From contig JBFKFP010000057.1 of NCBI GenBank assembly GCA_041618535.1, positions 1-15,230 of the forward strand: DNA of 15,230 nt. The letters are read 5' to 3'. Each line of letters begins with the position of its first letter. The stretch's first letter is position 1. This DNA comes from SHLJ01 sp041618535 (lineage in GTDB: Bacteria > Bacteroidota > Bacteroidia > Flavobacteriales > Flavobacteriaceae). This document shows, piece after piece, positions 1 to 6,993 of this stretch. A model generated the notes under the pieces. The model was not told the DNA's origin. It saw only the letters and a list, made by a program, of their open reading frames with translations, and made no database searches. Position numbers and translations under genes: made by a program.

Positions 1-432
1 ATTCACCGACAGCCGGATACGGTCGCCATCCACATACTCATGATCACGACATTTGATCACAACTGTTTTGGAACTTGTGCTGATGCTTCCCAGCATATAG
101 TCCTTGCTGAATTGCGAGACATCCTGACGGTCTTCCGTAAACTTCTGACGAACATCCCAGGTTGGTTTTTGAAGTGTGCTTTTTTCAACCATGTTCACGC
201 CGGTCTTCTTTTTAAAGCTGTCACCCATAGGGGTGTAATTGATCCTGGGTGTGACCACTTTCCTCGTAAGCCCCTGAATGGGAGAAAGCTTGAGCTCAAG
301 GTTGGCATCTGCAAGGTAATTGCTGTCAGCTGCCCTGATGCTTATACCCCTTGCGGCAGAGTCCAGCTGGGCAAATCCTATCGCAGAACAGCCGAATAAC
401 ATGACGATGGTTAAGATCGTACGATTTAGCAT
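1..432 (-). CDS. Secreted protein of unknown function, 5' part only (144 codons in window)
   Basis: Read on the minus strand from an ATG at 432, the frame is open through all 144 codons to the window edge, so the 3' end is missing. The N-terminus is a signal peptide: MLNRTILTIVMLFGCSAIGFAQ, with a short charged start, a hydrophobic stretch, and a likely signal peptidase I cut after GFA (before Gln22). The mature part is polar with basic and acidic runs and ends in the window with DHEYVDGDRIRLSVN, a pattern I associate with short exported flavobacterial proteins that have a beta-sandwich-like C-terminus. Function is unknown. The Cys at residue 15 gives a weak lipobox-like string (LFGC), so a lipoprotein is possible but less likely than a cleaved secreted protein. 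It is transcribed away from the rest of the window, with a 198-bp divergent intergenic region. The plus-strand frame at 40-399 is its shadow. Confidence 0.8.
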   Translation of the reverse strand, partial: MLNRTILTIVMLFGCSAIGFAQLDSAARGISIRAADSNYLADANLELKLSPIQGLTRKVVTPRINYTPMGDSFKKKTGVNMVEKSTLQKPTWDVRQKFTEDRQDVSQFSKDYMLGSISTSSKTVVIKCRDHEYVDGDRIRLSVN

Positions 433-630
433 GGAATTGACAACAATTTTTTTAAATATATGCAAAACAACATAATAATGGTGACATTCTCGATCACGGT
501 TGTAATTTTATCATTGAATTAACAAAAAGTGTTCCAAATCAGGATAAAAATCAGTTGAATTGGCCATTCTATTTAACAAATAATTGACTGATTGGCGTTA
601 TATTTATATCCATAAACCACCATCCGGTTA
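433..630. other. Divergent intergenic region with weak promoter-like boxes
   Basis: This AT-rich gap separates the minus-strand secreted protein gene from the plus-strand dehydrogenase gene. Both sides carry TATATTTA, a one-mismatch version of the Bacteroidota -7 box TAnnTTTG: 599-606 on the plus strand (about 25 bases before the ATG at 631) and 460-453 on the minus strand (about 20 bases before the ATG at 432). A TAATTTTA also occurs at 503-510. No clear -33 TTG box is placed correctly for any of them. The TGTAACCnnGGTTACA palindrome found at the sulfur genes is absent here. Confidence 0.3.
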
Positions 631-3522
631 ATGCTTTCAGAATCCTCATTAAATCACCTCTCAGATCAACTAGAGGGCGAACTCCATTTCGGTTCGCTCA
701 TGAAAAGCCTGTATGCCACTGATGCCAGTGTATACAGAGAACTTCCCTTAGCCGTGGCCATACCCAAAAACGAAAGTGACGTGCAGATTATTGTAGCCTT
801 CGCTGAAGTTTATAATACAAGCCTTATTCCCCGTGCTGCCGGTACATCCCTGGCAGGGCAATGCGTTGGCAGTGGTATTGTGGTTGATGCTTCCAAATAC
901 ATGAACCGGATACTCGAGATAAATCAGGAAGAGTCATGGGTTCGTGTTCAACCTGGTGTTGTACGTGATGAGCTCAATAAACACCTGGAACCTTATGGTC
1001 TGTTTTTCGGGCCGAACACCTCTACATCAAATCGTTGCAATATAGGTGGGATGGTTGGAAACAACTCATGCGGGACAACGTCCATCGTTTATGGTTCAAC
1101 TCGTGATCATGTCCTTGAAATTCGAACGGTACTCGCCAATGGAGGGATTGCTGTGTTCTCTGATGATGATGCGGTTTTAAGTAATTCCAAAGATGACGCA
1201 TCAGAGATCAAGAATAAAATGAAGGACTTGATTGAGGACCGGTCAAATCAAGAATTGATCAGGAATAATTATCCTTCTCCGGAAGTGACAAGGCGAAACA
1301 CTGGATACGCTCTTGATTCGCTCCTGGATCAGAAGCCATTTAATGAGAATGGTAAGGGATTCAACCTTTGCAGCCTCCTGTGTGGTTCGGAGGGAACCCT
1401 TGCCTTTACTACCGAAGTTAAACTGAACCTGGTTCCCTTGCCCAAACCTCGTGATGTAGTCCTGGCAGCACATTTCAACAGTATAGATGAATCCCTCAGG
1501 GGGGCGGTTATCGCCATGGGTCACAATCCGACAGCCTGTGAATTGATGGACAAAACAATTCTGGATTGTACCAGGGATAATATTGAACAAAGAAAAAACC
1601 GTTTCTTTATTGAGGGTGATCCTGCTGCTGTGCTGATGATAGAATTCAGAGGTGATTCTGAGAAGGAGGCGGTGCAGATGGCTAAGCGGCTTTCAGATGA
1701 ATTAAAGGCCGGTAAATTAGGGTATGCTTTCCCGCTCATATCCGGCCCCGATACCAAATCGGTCTGGGCTTTAAGAAATGCCGGGTTGGGAGTTTTGGCG
1801 AATATCCCGGGCGACAGGAAGGCTGTTGCCTGTATTGAGGACACCGCTGTAGCGCTGAGGGATCTCCCTGCTTATATCTCAGATTTTTCTAAAATGATGA
1901 ATTCTTTCGGTCAGGACGCCGTTTATTACGCCCACGCCGGGGCAGGAGAATTGCACCTAAGGCCGGTTCTTGATCTGAAAAAAAGCAGGGACGTGAAACT
2001 TTTCCGCTCAATAGCCGAAGCATCTGCTAAATTGGTGAAACAATACGAGGGCTCTTTAAGCGGTGAGCACGGCGACGGCAAGGTCAGGGCAGAATTTATT
2101 CCGTTGGTGTTAGGAGCAGATGTTTACAGTCTGTTAAAAGAGGTAAAACAAATATGGGACCCAAAGGGTATTTTTAACCCGGGTAAAATCGTGGATCCCG
2201 AACCCATGGATTCCGGTCTCCGTTATGAGCCTGATCGGGATGAACCTGAGATTGAGACCAGGTTCAATTTTGAAGAAACAGGAGGTATATTGCGCACCGT
2301 GGAGAAATGCAATGGCTCGGGCGACTGCAGGAAACTCAATTTCGCGGGAGGGACCATGTGCCCGAGCTACAGGGCAACATTAAATGAGAGCGAAACCACC
2401 AGGGGAAGGGCTAATGTGTTAAGAGAGTTTCTCACTATGAATGTTAAGGAGAATCCTTTTAATCATCCGGAGGTCCGTGAGGTTATGGATCTCTGCCTCT
2501 CCTGCAAGGGATGTAAGTCGGAGTGTCCTTCTAATATCGATATGGCCACCTTGAAAGCGGAATTTCTCTTCCAATATCATAAATCGAATCGGATTCCTCT
2601 GGGAAGCCGACTGATTGCCAAAAATGCCAGCCTGAATAAAAGATGGCATCGCTTTGCCGGACTTGTAAACCTGATGATGTCTTCAGGAATGGTAAAGAAA
2701 AGTATCGGTATTTCACCTGAACGCAGGCTTCCAAAGCTTCAAAAGCAAACATTCAGAAACTGGTTAAAGAAATATAAACAGCCGGAAAGCGATAACAAGG
2801 TCTATTTGTTTATAGATGAGTTCACCGATTTCTATGATGTTGAAATCGGGAAGAAAGGGACTAAATTATTGAATGCACTCAGCTATGAGGTTTTATTTGT
2901 TGACCATCCCGAGAGCGCTCGTGCATTCATCTCTAAAGGGTTTTTGGATGAAGCCGGGGATGCTGCAGCAAGGAATGTGGAGATATTCTCGAATTTGATC
3001 AAAGAGGATCTCCCCCTGATAGGTCTGGAGCCTTCAGCCATTTTAGGTTTCAGGGATGAATATCCCAATCTCGTTTCCCGTGAATTGAAGGAAACGGCAA
3101 AACGGTTATCGGATAATGTTTTCCTGATTGACGAATTTCTGGCCAGTGAATTGGAGAAAGGCAGGATAGACAGGAAGATATTTACATCGGAATCAAAGGA
3201 GATACTTTTTCACGCGCATTGTCACCAAAAGGCACTGGCAAACCCCGACTCCACCTTGAAAATGCTCGGTATACCCGAAAACTTCAAGGTTGGTATGATA
3301 GCTTCCGGTTGCTGCGGAATGGCCGGCTCATTCGGTTATGAAAAGGATCATTACGATCTGAGTATGGCCATAGGTGGCCAGGTTTTATTCCCGGCAGTCT
3401 CAGGGGCAAAGCGAGAAACGATGATCTCGGCTAACGGGACCAGCTGCAGGCACCAGATTGAAGATGGAACAGGCACCAGGGCATTTCACCCCGTTGAAAT
3501 TTTGTTCCGAGCATTATTATAA
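631..3522 (+). CDS. FAD-binding and iron-sulfur oxidoreductase, GlcD/YdiJ-like 2-hydroxyacid dehydrogenase
   Basis: At 963 residues this is a fusion of a GlcD-type FAD dehydrogenase (about 1-550) and a GlpC-like iron-sulfur/CCG region (about 565-960), the same plan as E. coli YdiJ. FAD-binding signatures are PRAAGTSLAGQC near residues 67-78, a GGMVGNNSCGT stretch near 145, GSEGTLAFTTEV near 252, and the C-terminal substrate-domain motifs HAGAGELHLRP and SGEHGDGKVRAEF. The ferredoxin part has a first Cys group in CNGSGDCRKL...GGTMCPSYR and a second, CLSCKGCKSECPS, with C622, C625, C628 and C632. A CCG-type motif follows (GCCGMAGSFGYE, C894-C895), then NGTSCRHQ. Family members oxidise D-2-hydroxyacids such as D-lactate or D-2-hydroxyglutarate and hand electrons to a carrier; the substrate here cannot be read from sequence. 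The ATG at 631 gives a full-length N-terminus. It has no sulfur-cluster operator upstream, so a functional tie to that cluster is not shown. Confidence 0.88.
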   Translation: MLSESSLNHLSDQLEGELHFGSLMKSLYATDASVYRELPLAVAIPKNESDVQIIVAFAEVYNTSLIPRAAGTSLAGQCVGSGIVVDASKYMNRILEINQEESWVRVQPGVVRDELNKHLEPYGLFFGPNTSTSNRCNIGGMVGNNSCGTTSIVYGSTRDHVLEIRTVLANGGIAVFSDDDAVLSNSKDDASEIKNKMKDLIEDRSNQELIRNNYPSPEVTRRNTGYALDSLLDQKPFNENGKGFNLCSLLCGSEGTLAFTTEVKLNLVPLPKPRDVVLAAHFNSIDESLRGAVIAMGHNPTACELMDKTILDCTRDNIEQRKNRFFIEGDPAAVLMIEFRGDSEKEAVQMAKRLSDELKAGKLGYAFPLISGPDTKSVWALRNAGLGVLANIPGDRKAVACIEDTAVALRDLPAYISDFSKMMNSFGQDAVYYAHAGAGELHLRPVLDLKKSRDVKLFRSIAEASAKLVKQYEGSLSGEHGDGKVRAEFIPLVLGADVYSLLKEVKQIWDPKGIFNPGKIVDPEPMDSGLRYEPDRDEPEIETRFNFEETGGILRTVEKCNGSGDCRKLNFAGGTMCPSYRATLNESETTRGRANVLREFLTMNVKENPFNHPEVREVMDLCLSCKGCKSECPSNIDMATLKAEFLFQYHKSNRIPLGSRLIAKNASLNKRWHRFAGLVNLMMSSGMVKKSIGISPERRLPKLQKQTFRNWLKKYKQPESDNKVYLFIDEFTDFYDVEIGKKGTKLLNALSYEVLFVDHPESARAFISKGFLDEAGDAAARNVEIFSNLIKEDLPLIGLEPSAILGFRDEYPNLVSRELKETAKRLSDNVFLIDEFLASELEKGRIDRKIFTSESKEILFHAHCHQKALANPDSTLKMLGIPENFKVGMIASGCCGMAGSFGYEKDHYDLSMAIGGQVLFPAVSGAKRETMISANGTSCRHQIEDGTGTRAFHPVEILFRALL

Positions 3523-3566
3523 GTAAGTTCATAAAATAAAATGAGCAATTTTAAGTGGTTATGAAT

Positions 3567-4199
3567 ATGATAGAGGATTTAAAGGTTAATTACGGGTATC
3601 TCTTTGAAGATGAGCTGATGGATGAGATTCAAGGAATAGGGAAATATATGGGTGTGCCTGAAGGAACGATGATCATCGACATTGGGGATACCATAAAATC
3701 GATGCCCCTGATTCTGAACGGAGCGATTAAAGTTATGCGGGAGGATGATAAAGGGGACGACCTGCTGCTATATTTTATCGAGAATGGGGATACCTGTGCC
3801 ATGACCATTACATGCTGCATGGGAGACACCAAAAGCGGTATCCGCGCTATTGCAGAAACGGACACCGAACTGATTATGATCCCTGTTCAAAAAATGCAGG
3901 AATGGTTCCATAAATACAAGAGTTGGCAGAGTTTTGTATTACAGAGCTATCATAGCAGGATGAATGAACTGCTTGAAGCGGTAGATGCCATTGCTTTTCT
4001 AAAAATGGATGAACGCTTGCTCAGGTATCTCAGGGATAAGGCTATCGCCAACCGGGATGAGATGATCACCACCACACATCAGGAAATAGCCTATGATTTG
4101 CATACCTCTCGTGTGGTGATATCGAGAATCCTGAAAAGGCTAGAGAGGGAGAATAAGATACAATTGCACAGGAATAAAATCAAGATTCTGAATCTCTGA
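3567..4199 (+). CDS. Crp/Fnr-family transcriptional regulator with a CX5CC sensor-domain motif; likely regulator of the sulfur cluster
   Basis: A cyclic-nucleotide-binding-like beta barrel (about residues 15-115) is followed by a dimerisation helix (about 115-145) and a winged helix-turn-helix (about 150-205), giving 210 residues from the ATG at 3567. GTG 3555 and ATG 3561 are in-frame alternatives. The helix-turn-helix reads HQEIAYDLHTSRVVISRILK from 171. Aligned with E. coli CRP, Arg180 and Arg185 are kept (R182, R187) but Glu181 is Val183. The barrel has C77, C83 and C84 in GDTCAMTITCCMGD. The CRP cAMP residues are not conserved: Lys-Ser stands where Arg82-Ser83 would be, and the Glu72 region is replaced by the Cys segment, so cAMP is an unlikely ligand. 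The gene lies 44 bp after the dehydrogenase, with which it may be co-transcribed, and directly upstream of the first of five matching palindromes. That it binds them, and that it senses reactive sulfur or redox state, are inferences. No palindrome precedes its own start. Confidence 0.9.
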   Translation: MIEDLKVNYGYLFEDELMDEIQGIGKYMGVPEGTMIIDIGDTIKSMPLILNGAIKVMREDDKGDDLLLYFIENGDTCAMTITCCMGDTKSGIRAIAETDTELIMIPVQKMQEWFHKYKSWQSFVLQSYHSRMNELLEAVDAIAFLKMDERLLRYLRDKAIANRDEMITTTHQEIAYDLHTSRVVISRILKRLERENKIQLHRNKIKILNL

Positions 4200-4212
4200 T
4201 CTCATAAAACTG

Positions 4213-4256
4213 TGTAACCCAGGTCACAGTCAAACGGCGTTTAATAATTAATTTTA
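4213..4256 (+). promoter_or_regulatory. Palindromic operator (4213-4228) and -7 box (4249-4256) of the YeeE pair
   Basis: The operator is TGTAACC-CA-GGTCACA, with one arm mismatch (GGTCACA instead of GGTTACA). The -7 box TAATTTTA is centred 32 bp downstream of the palindrome centre, so the operator sits near -41 relative to a start around 4259-4260. The resulting leader to the ATG at 4275 is about 15 bases. There is no TTG -33 box at the usual place, as expected for an activator-dependent promoter. Confidence 0.78.
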
Positions 4257-4274
4257 CTCTCAAATAAATTTAAG

Positions 4275-4832
4275 ATGGAATTTTTAATGGAACCCTGGCC
4301 ATGGTATATCGGAGGACCGATGATTGCCATTGTCCTGTATTTGCTTCATTACTTCGGAAAGAAGTTTGGGGTATCCTCTAATCTCGAAACCATCTGCGCC
4401 ATTGGTGGAGCAGGGAAGCTTGTTGATTTTTTTAATTTCGACTGGAGAAAAAGTGGCTGGAATCTCATGTTTATCGTGGGAAGCGTTATAGGCGGGTTTA
4501 TAGCCTATAAATTTATGACCCCCAGCGAAGCTGTAATGCTGAATCCTCAGACCGTTCAGGATCTGGCAGAGGTTGGATTCCAGAATGCAGGGGCTAAATA
4601 TTTACCCGACGAGATATTCGGAACAGAGAACCTCATGTCTCTTAAGGGGATGGCCGTTTTGTTGCTTTCCGGTGTGCTTGTAGGATTCGGTGCACGGTAT
4701 GCAGGAGGCTGTACTTCCGGACATGCCATTAGCGGATTGAGTAACCTTGAGATGCCTTCATTGATTTCGGTGATAGGATTCTTCATAGGAGGATTGATCA
4801 TGACCTGGTTGTTAATTCCATTAATCTTTTAA
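4275..4832 (+). CDS. YeeE/YedE-family membrane protein, N-terminal half of a split sulfur-compound transporter
   Basis: The protein has 185 residues with about four hydrophobic segments (roughly 10-26, 60-78, 124-142, 161-183). The family signature GARYAGGCTSGHAISG (139-154) holds C146, and C41 lies in the SSNLETICAIGG segment; these are its only two cysteines. Full-length YeeE/TsuA proteins import thiosulfate, passing it along conserved cysteines in the membrane. This protein is about half that size and is followed 9 bp later by a complementary half, so the pair probably makes one transporter. Substrate could be thiosulfate or another sulfane-sulfur species. ATG 4275 is chosen because it lies just after the predicted transcription start; ATG 4287 (residue 5) is an alternative. 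It is the first gene of a two-gene unit behind the palindrome at 4213. Confidence 0.88.
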   Translation: MEFLMEPWPWYIGGPMIAIVLYLLHYFGKKFGVSSNLETICAIGGAGKLVDFFNFDWRKSGWNLMFIVGSVIGGFIAYKFMTPSEAVMLNPQTVQDLAEVGFQNAGAKYLPDEIFGTENLMSLKGMAVLLLSGVLVGFGARYAGGCTSGHAISGLSNLEMPSLISVIGFFIGGLIMTWLLIPLIF

Positions 4833-4841
4833 TCGTCAGCT

Positions 4842-5255
4842 ATGAAAAATATAAAATACTTATTGATAGGGATATTGTTCGGAATAGTACTGACGAAGGC
4901 GGAGGTTATTTCATGGTATCGTATCTATGAGATGTTTAAGTTCCAGTCGTTTCACATGTACGGCATTATAGGTTCGGCAGTAGTGCTGGGGATAATCTTA
5001 TTCTATTTCTTTAGAAAAGGCACCCTAAAGGATTATAAGGGTAAGCTTATAGAGATAGAGCCCAAGAAGAAAGGCTTTGCCCGCACAATAATTGGCGGAA
5101 CAATTTTCGGGCTGGGATGGGGCCTTATCGGGGCATGCCCCGGACCTATGTTTATCCTGCTCGGACGGGGTGCCTGGACCATCATAGTGGTGATCATAGG
5201 AGGATTGCTCGGGGCGATGCTTTACCACGCCATCAAGCAAAAATTACCGCATTGA
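4842..5255 (+). CDS. YeeE/YedE-like (DUF6691-type) membrane protein, second half of the split transporter
   Basis: The 137-residue protein has about four membrane segments (roughly 4-20, 40-57, 82-104, 109-130). Its signature GLGWGLIGACPGPMFILLG (90-108) carries C99, the protein's only cysteine. This is the GACPGP half-signature that in full-length YeeE-type transporters forms one of the membrane cysteine sites. It starts 9 bp after its partner's stop codon and shares its promoter, which supports a heteromeric transporter. The basic loop around residues 59-81 likely faces the cytoplasm. A role in thiosulfate or sulfane-sulfur uptake is inferred from family and context. Export of a sulfur species cannot be excluded. 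Confidence 0.87.
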   Translation: MKNIKYLLIGILFGIVLTKAEVISWYRIYEMFKFQSFHMYGIIGSAVVLGIILFYFFRKGTLKDYKGKLIEIEPKKKGFARTIIGGTIFGLGWGLIGACPGPMFILLGRGAWTIIVVIIGGLLGAMLYHAIKQKLPH

Positions 5256-5280
5256 TCCTTTCTTTGGAATAGATCTTTTA

Positions 5281-5325
5281 GGTAACTTTAGTTACATCTT
5301 GTCTTTCGAAGGTTCGTTAACTTTG
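5281..5325 (+). promoter_or_regulatory. Palindromic operator (5281-5296) and consensus -7 box (5318-5325) of the molybdoenzyme operon
   Basis: The operator is GGTAACT-TT-AGTTACA, keeping the GTAAC-N4-GTTAC core. The -7 box TAACTTTG matches the Bacteroidota consensus TAnnTTTG exactly. Centre-to-centre distance is 33 bp. The predicted start near 5328-5330 leaves a leader of about 38-40 bases before the ATG at 5368. Confidence 0.8.
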
Positions 5326-5367
5326 GGAGATCGACGCATTTATAAGACCACCTTGTAAAATCATTAT

Positions 5368-6984
5368 ATGAAGTATGGCTTTATAATTGACAACCGTAAA
5401 TGTATTGGTTGTCATGCCTGTACCACCGCTTGTAAATCGGAACATGACGTGGCTATCGGTGTTAACCGAACCTACGTTAAACAAGTCGAAAAAGGCGAAT
5501 TTCCGAATACAAGACGCATTTTCTCGGTTATGCGATGTAATCATTGTACCGATGCGCCCTGCGTTGAGATCTGTCCTGTTGAAGCCCTGTATACTCGTGA
5601 AGATGGAATAGTCGATTTCGATAATAATCGTTGTATAGGGTGTAAGTCCTGTATGCAGGCCTGCCCGTATGATGCCCTGTATATCGATCCGTACACTAAC
5701 ACGGCAGCCAAGTGCAATTACTGTGCACACCGTGTAGAAGTAGGACGGGAACCCGCCTGTGTTACAGTATGCCCTGAGCATGCGATTATAGCCGGAGATA
5801 TGGACAACCCACATACCGAGATATCGCAGTTGCTGGCGAGGCAGCAGGTCAAGGTCCGGAAGCCTGAGAAAGGGACGAAACCAAATTTGTTCTACATTGA
5901 CGGAGATGAAGCGTCTTTAAATGCCGAGGCCACAGACAGGTCGGGTCCGGGACTTTGGAATTCACAGGCTCGCGGAGTTGGTCATTATGCTAAAGCTGCA
6001 GAGAAAATGATGCATACCAATGATGATGTTGACCTGCTTCAAATGAGCATAGACAATGAATTGCAGGCCGCTTATCAGAAGAAAGACTCTGAGAACCCTA
6101 ACTATATAGATGTGCTCAACGGAAAAGCAAGACGGGTCTATGATACACCCGACAAGGGAATTTTATGGGGTTGGGAGGTTTCTGCCTATGTTTTGACCAA
6201 AGCTATAGCTGCCGGTGCCTTCCTTGTGCCATTCCTGGCCCATATTTTAGGTTATGAGTTATCGGATAATTCCAAGATCTGGTCTTCCGGAATATCCCTG
6301 GTATTTCTGGCCCTGACAGGATTATTCCTGGTTATGGACCTCGATCGACCGGATCGTTTCATATATGTGCTCCTCAGGCCCCAATGGAGATCCTGGCTGG
6401 TAAAAGGTGGATACACTATTACGATTTTCGGCCTTTTGATAACCGTTTGGATGGCCAATACAATCTTTGATCTCGGGATTCCCGAGATGCCGTTGTTGAT
6501 CGTCACGGCGATATTTGCTGTTCTATTAGCAATATATACGGCCTTCCTATTTGCCCAGGCGAAGGGTCGTGATTTTTGGCAAAGTCCGTCATTGGCCTTG
6601 CACATGCTGGTTCACAGCCTGATGGCCGGTGTGGGAATAATGGCGATTACAGCCCTTGTCATAGGATCGGAATCCTGGATGGAAATATTCAAGATGAGTA
6701 TGAGCATTGCACTGGCAGTGAATCTGTTTACGATGTTAACAGAATTAACTGTGACTCATCCAAGCACCGCGGCTCATACGGTTGTTCAGATGATCACCCG
6801 GGGTCGATACAGCAAATTGTTCTGGATCGGAGTTATCGCCATTGGAAATGTGCTCCCGCTGATCGCCCTGTGGACTTGGCCGGGAACCGTAGGCATGGCC
6901 GTTACATCTGTTTTGGTTCTGATTGGAATATATGTCACTGAAAAAATTTGGGTTGAAGCGCCTCAGCGCATCCCCTTGGCTTAA
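5368..6984 (+). CDS. Fused four-cluster ferredoxin and NrfD/PsrC membrane protein (SoeB-SoeC-like fusion)
   Basis: The protein has 538 residues. Residues 1-145 form a DmsB/PsrB-type ferredoxin with all sixteen ligands for four [4Fe-4S] clusters: C12, C15, C18, C22; C57, C60, C65, C69; C89, C92, C95, C99; C116, C119, C131, C135. A polar linker of about 120 residues follows. From about 265 to 530 is an NrfD/PsrC domain with about eight membrane helices and the family motif DLDRPDRFIYVLLRP. In most relatives these are two polypeptides; here they are one. NrfD proteins exchange electrons with quinone in the membrane, so this chain should link the molybdenum subunit to (mena)quinone. No signal peptide precedes the ferredoxin part, placing it in the cytoplasm if the topology is as read. 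It is first in a two-gene operon, with 9 bp to the catalytic subunit. Sulfite oxidation (SoeABC-like) fits the context best; a polysulfide- or thiosulfate-reductase-like role is the main alternative. Confidence 0.9.
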   Translation: MKYGFIIDNRKCIGCHACTTACKSEHDVAIGVNRTYVKQVEKGEFPNTRRIFSVMRCNHCTDAPCVEICPVEALYTREDGIVDFDNNRCIGCKSCMQACPYDALYIDPYTNTAAKCNYCAHRVEVGREPACVTVCPEHAIIAGDMDNPHTEISQLLARQQVKVRKPEKGTKPNLFYIDGDEASLNAEATDRSGPGLWNSQARGVGHYAKAAEKMMHTNDDVDLLQMSIDNELQAAYQKKDSENPNYIDVLNGKARRVYDTPDKGILWGWEVSAYVLTKAIAAGAFLVPFLAHILGYELSDNSKIWSSGISLVFLALTGLFLVMDLDRPDRFIYVLLRPQWRSWLVKGGYTITIFGLLITVWMANTIFDLGIPEMPLLIVTAIFAVLLAIYTAFLFAQAKGRDFWQSPSLALHMLVHSLMAGVGIMAITALVIGSESWMEIFKMSMSIALAVNLFTMLTELTVTHPSTAAHTVVQMITRGRYSKLFWIGVIAIGNVLPLIALWTWPGTVGMAVTSVLVLIGIYVTEKIWVEAPQRIPLA

Positions 6985-6993
6985 ACTTGCAAT

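Noticed and set aside
40..399. Plus-strand open frame of 119 codons
   Set aside because: It is antisense to the signal-peptide-bearing minus-strand frame that starts at 432, and its translation resembles no protein and has no plausible start context.
480..498. Inverted repeat GGTGA-N9-TCACG as another regulator site
   Set aside because: The spacer is nine bases instead of six, the arms differ from the five operators, and no -7 box lies about 33 bp downstream in either direction.
3523..3566. Autoregulatory operator in front of the Crp-like gene
   Set aside because: No GTAAC-N4-GTTAC or close variant is present in this short gap.
5317..5814. Minus-strand open frame of 165 codons opposite the ferredoxin domain
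   Set aside because: The opposite strand encodes sixteen ordered cluster cysteines; this frame is a shadow and overlaps the promoter of the real gene.
6576..6941. Plus-strand open frame of 121 codons within the NrfD domain
   Set aside because: It lies in another frame of an intact NrfD coding region and has no recognisable features; the real frame encodes the family helices.
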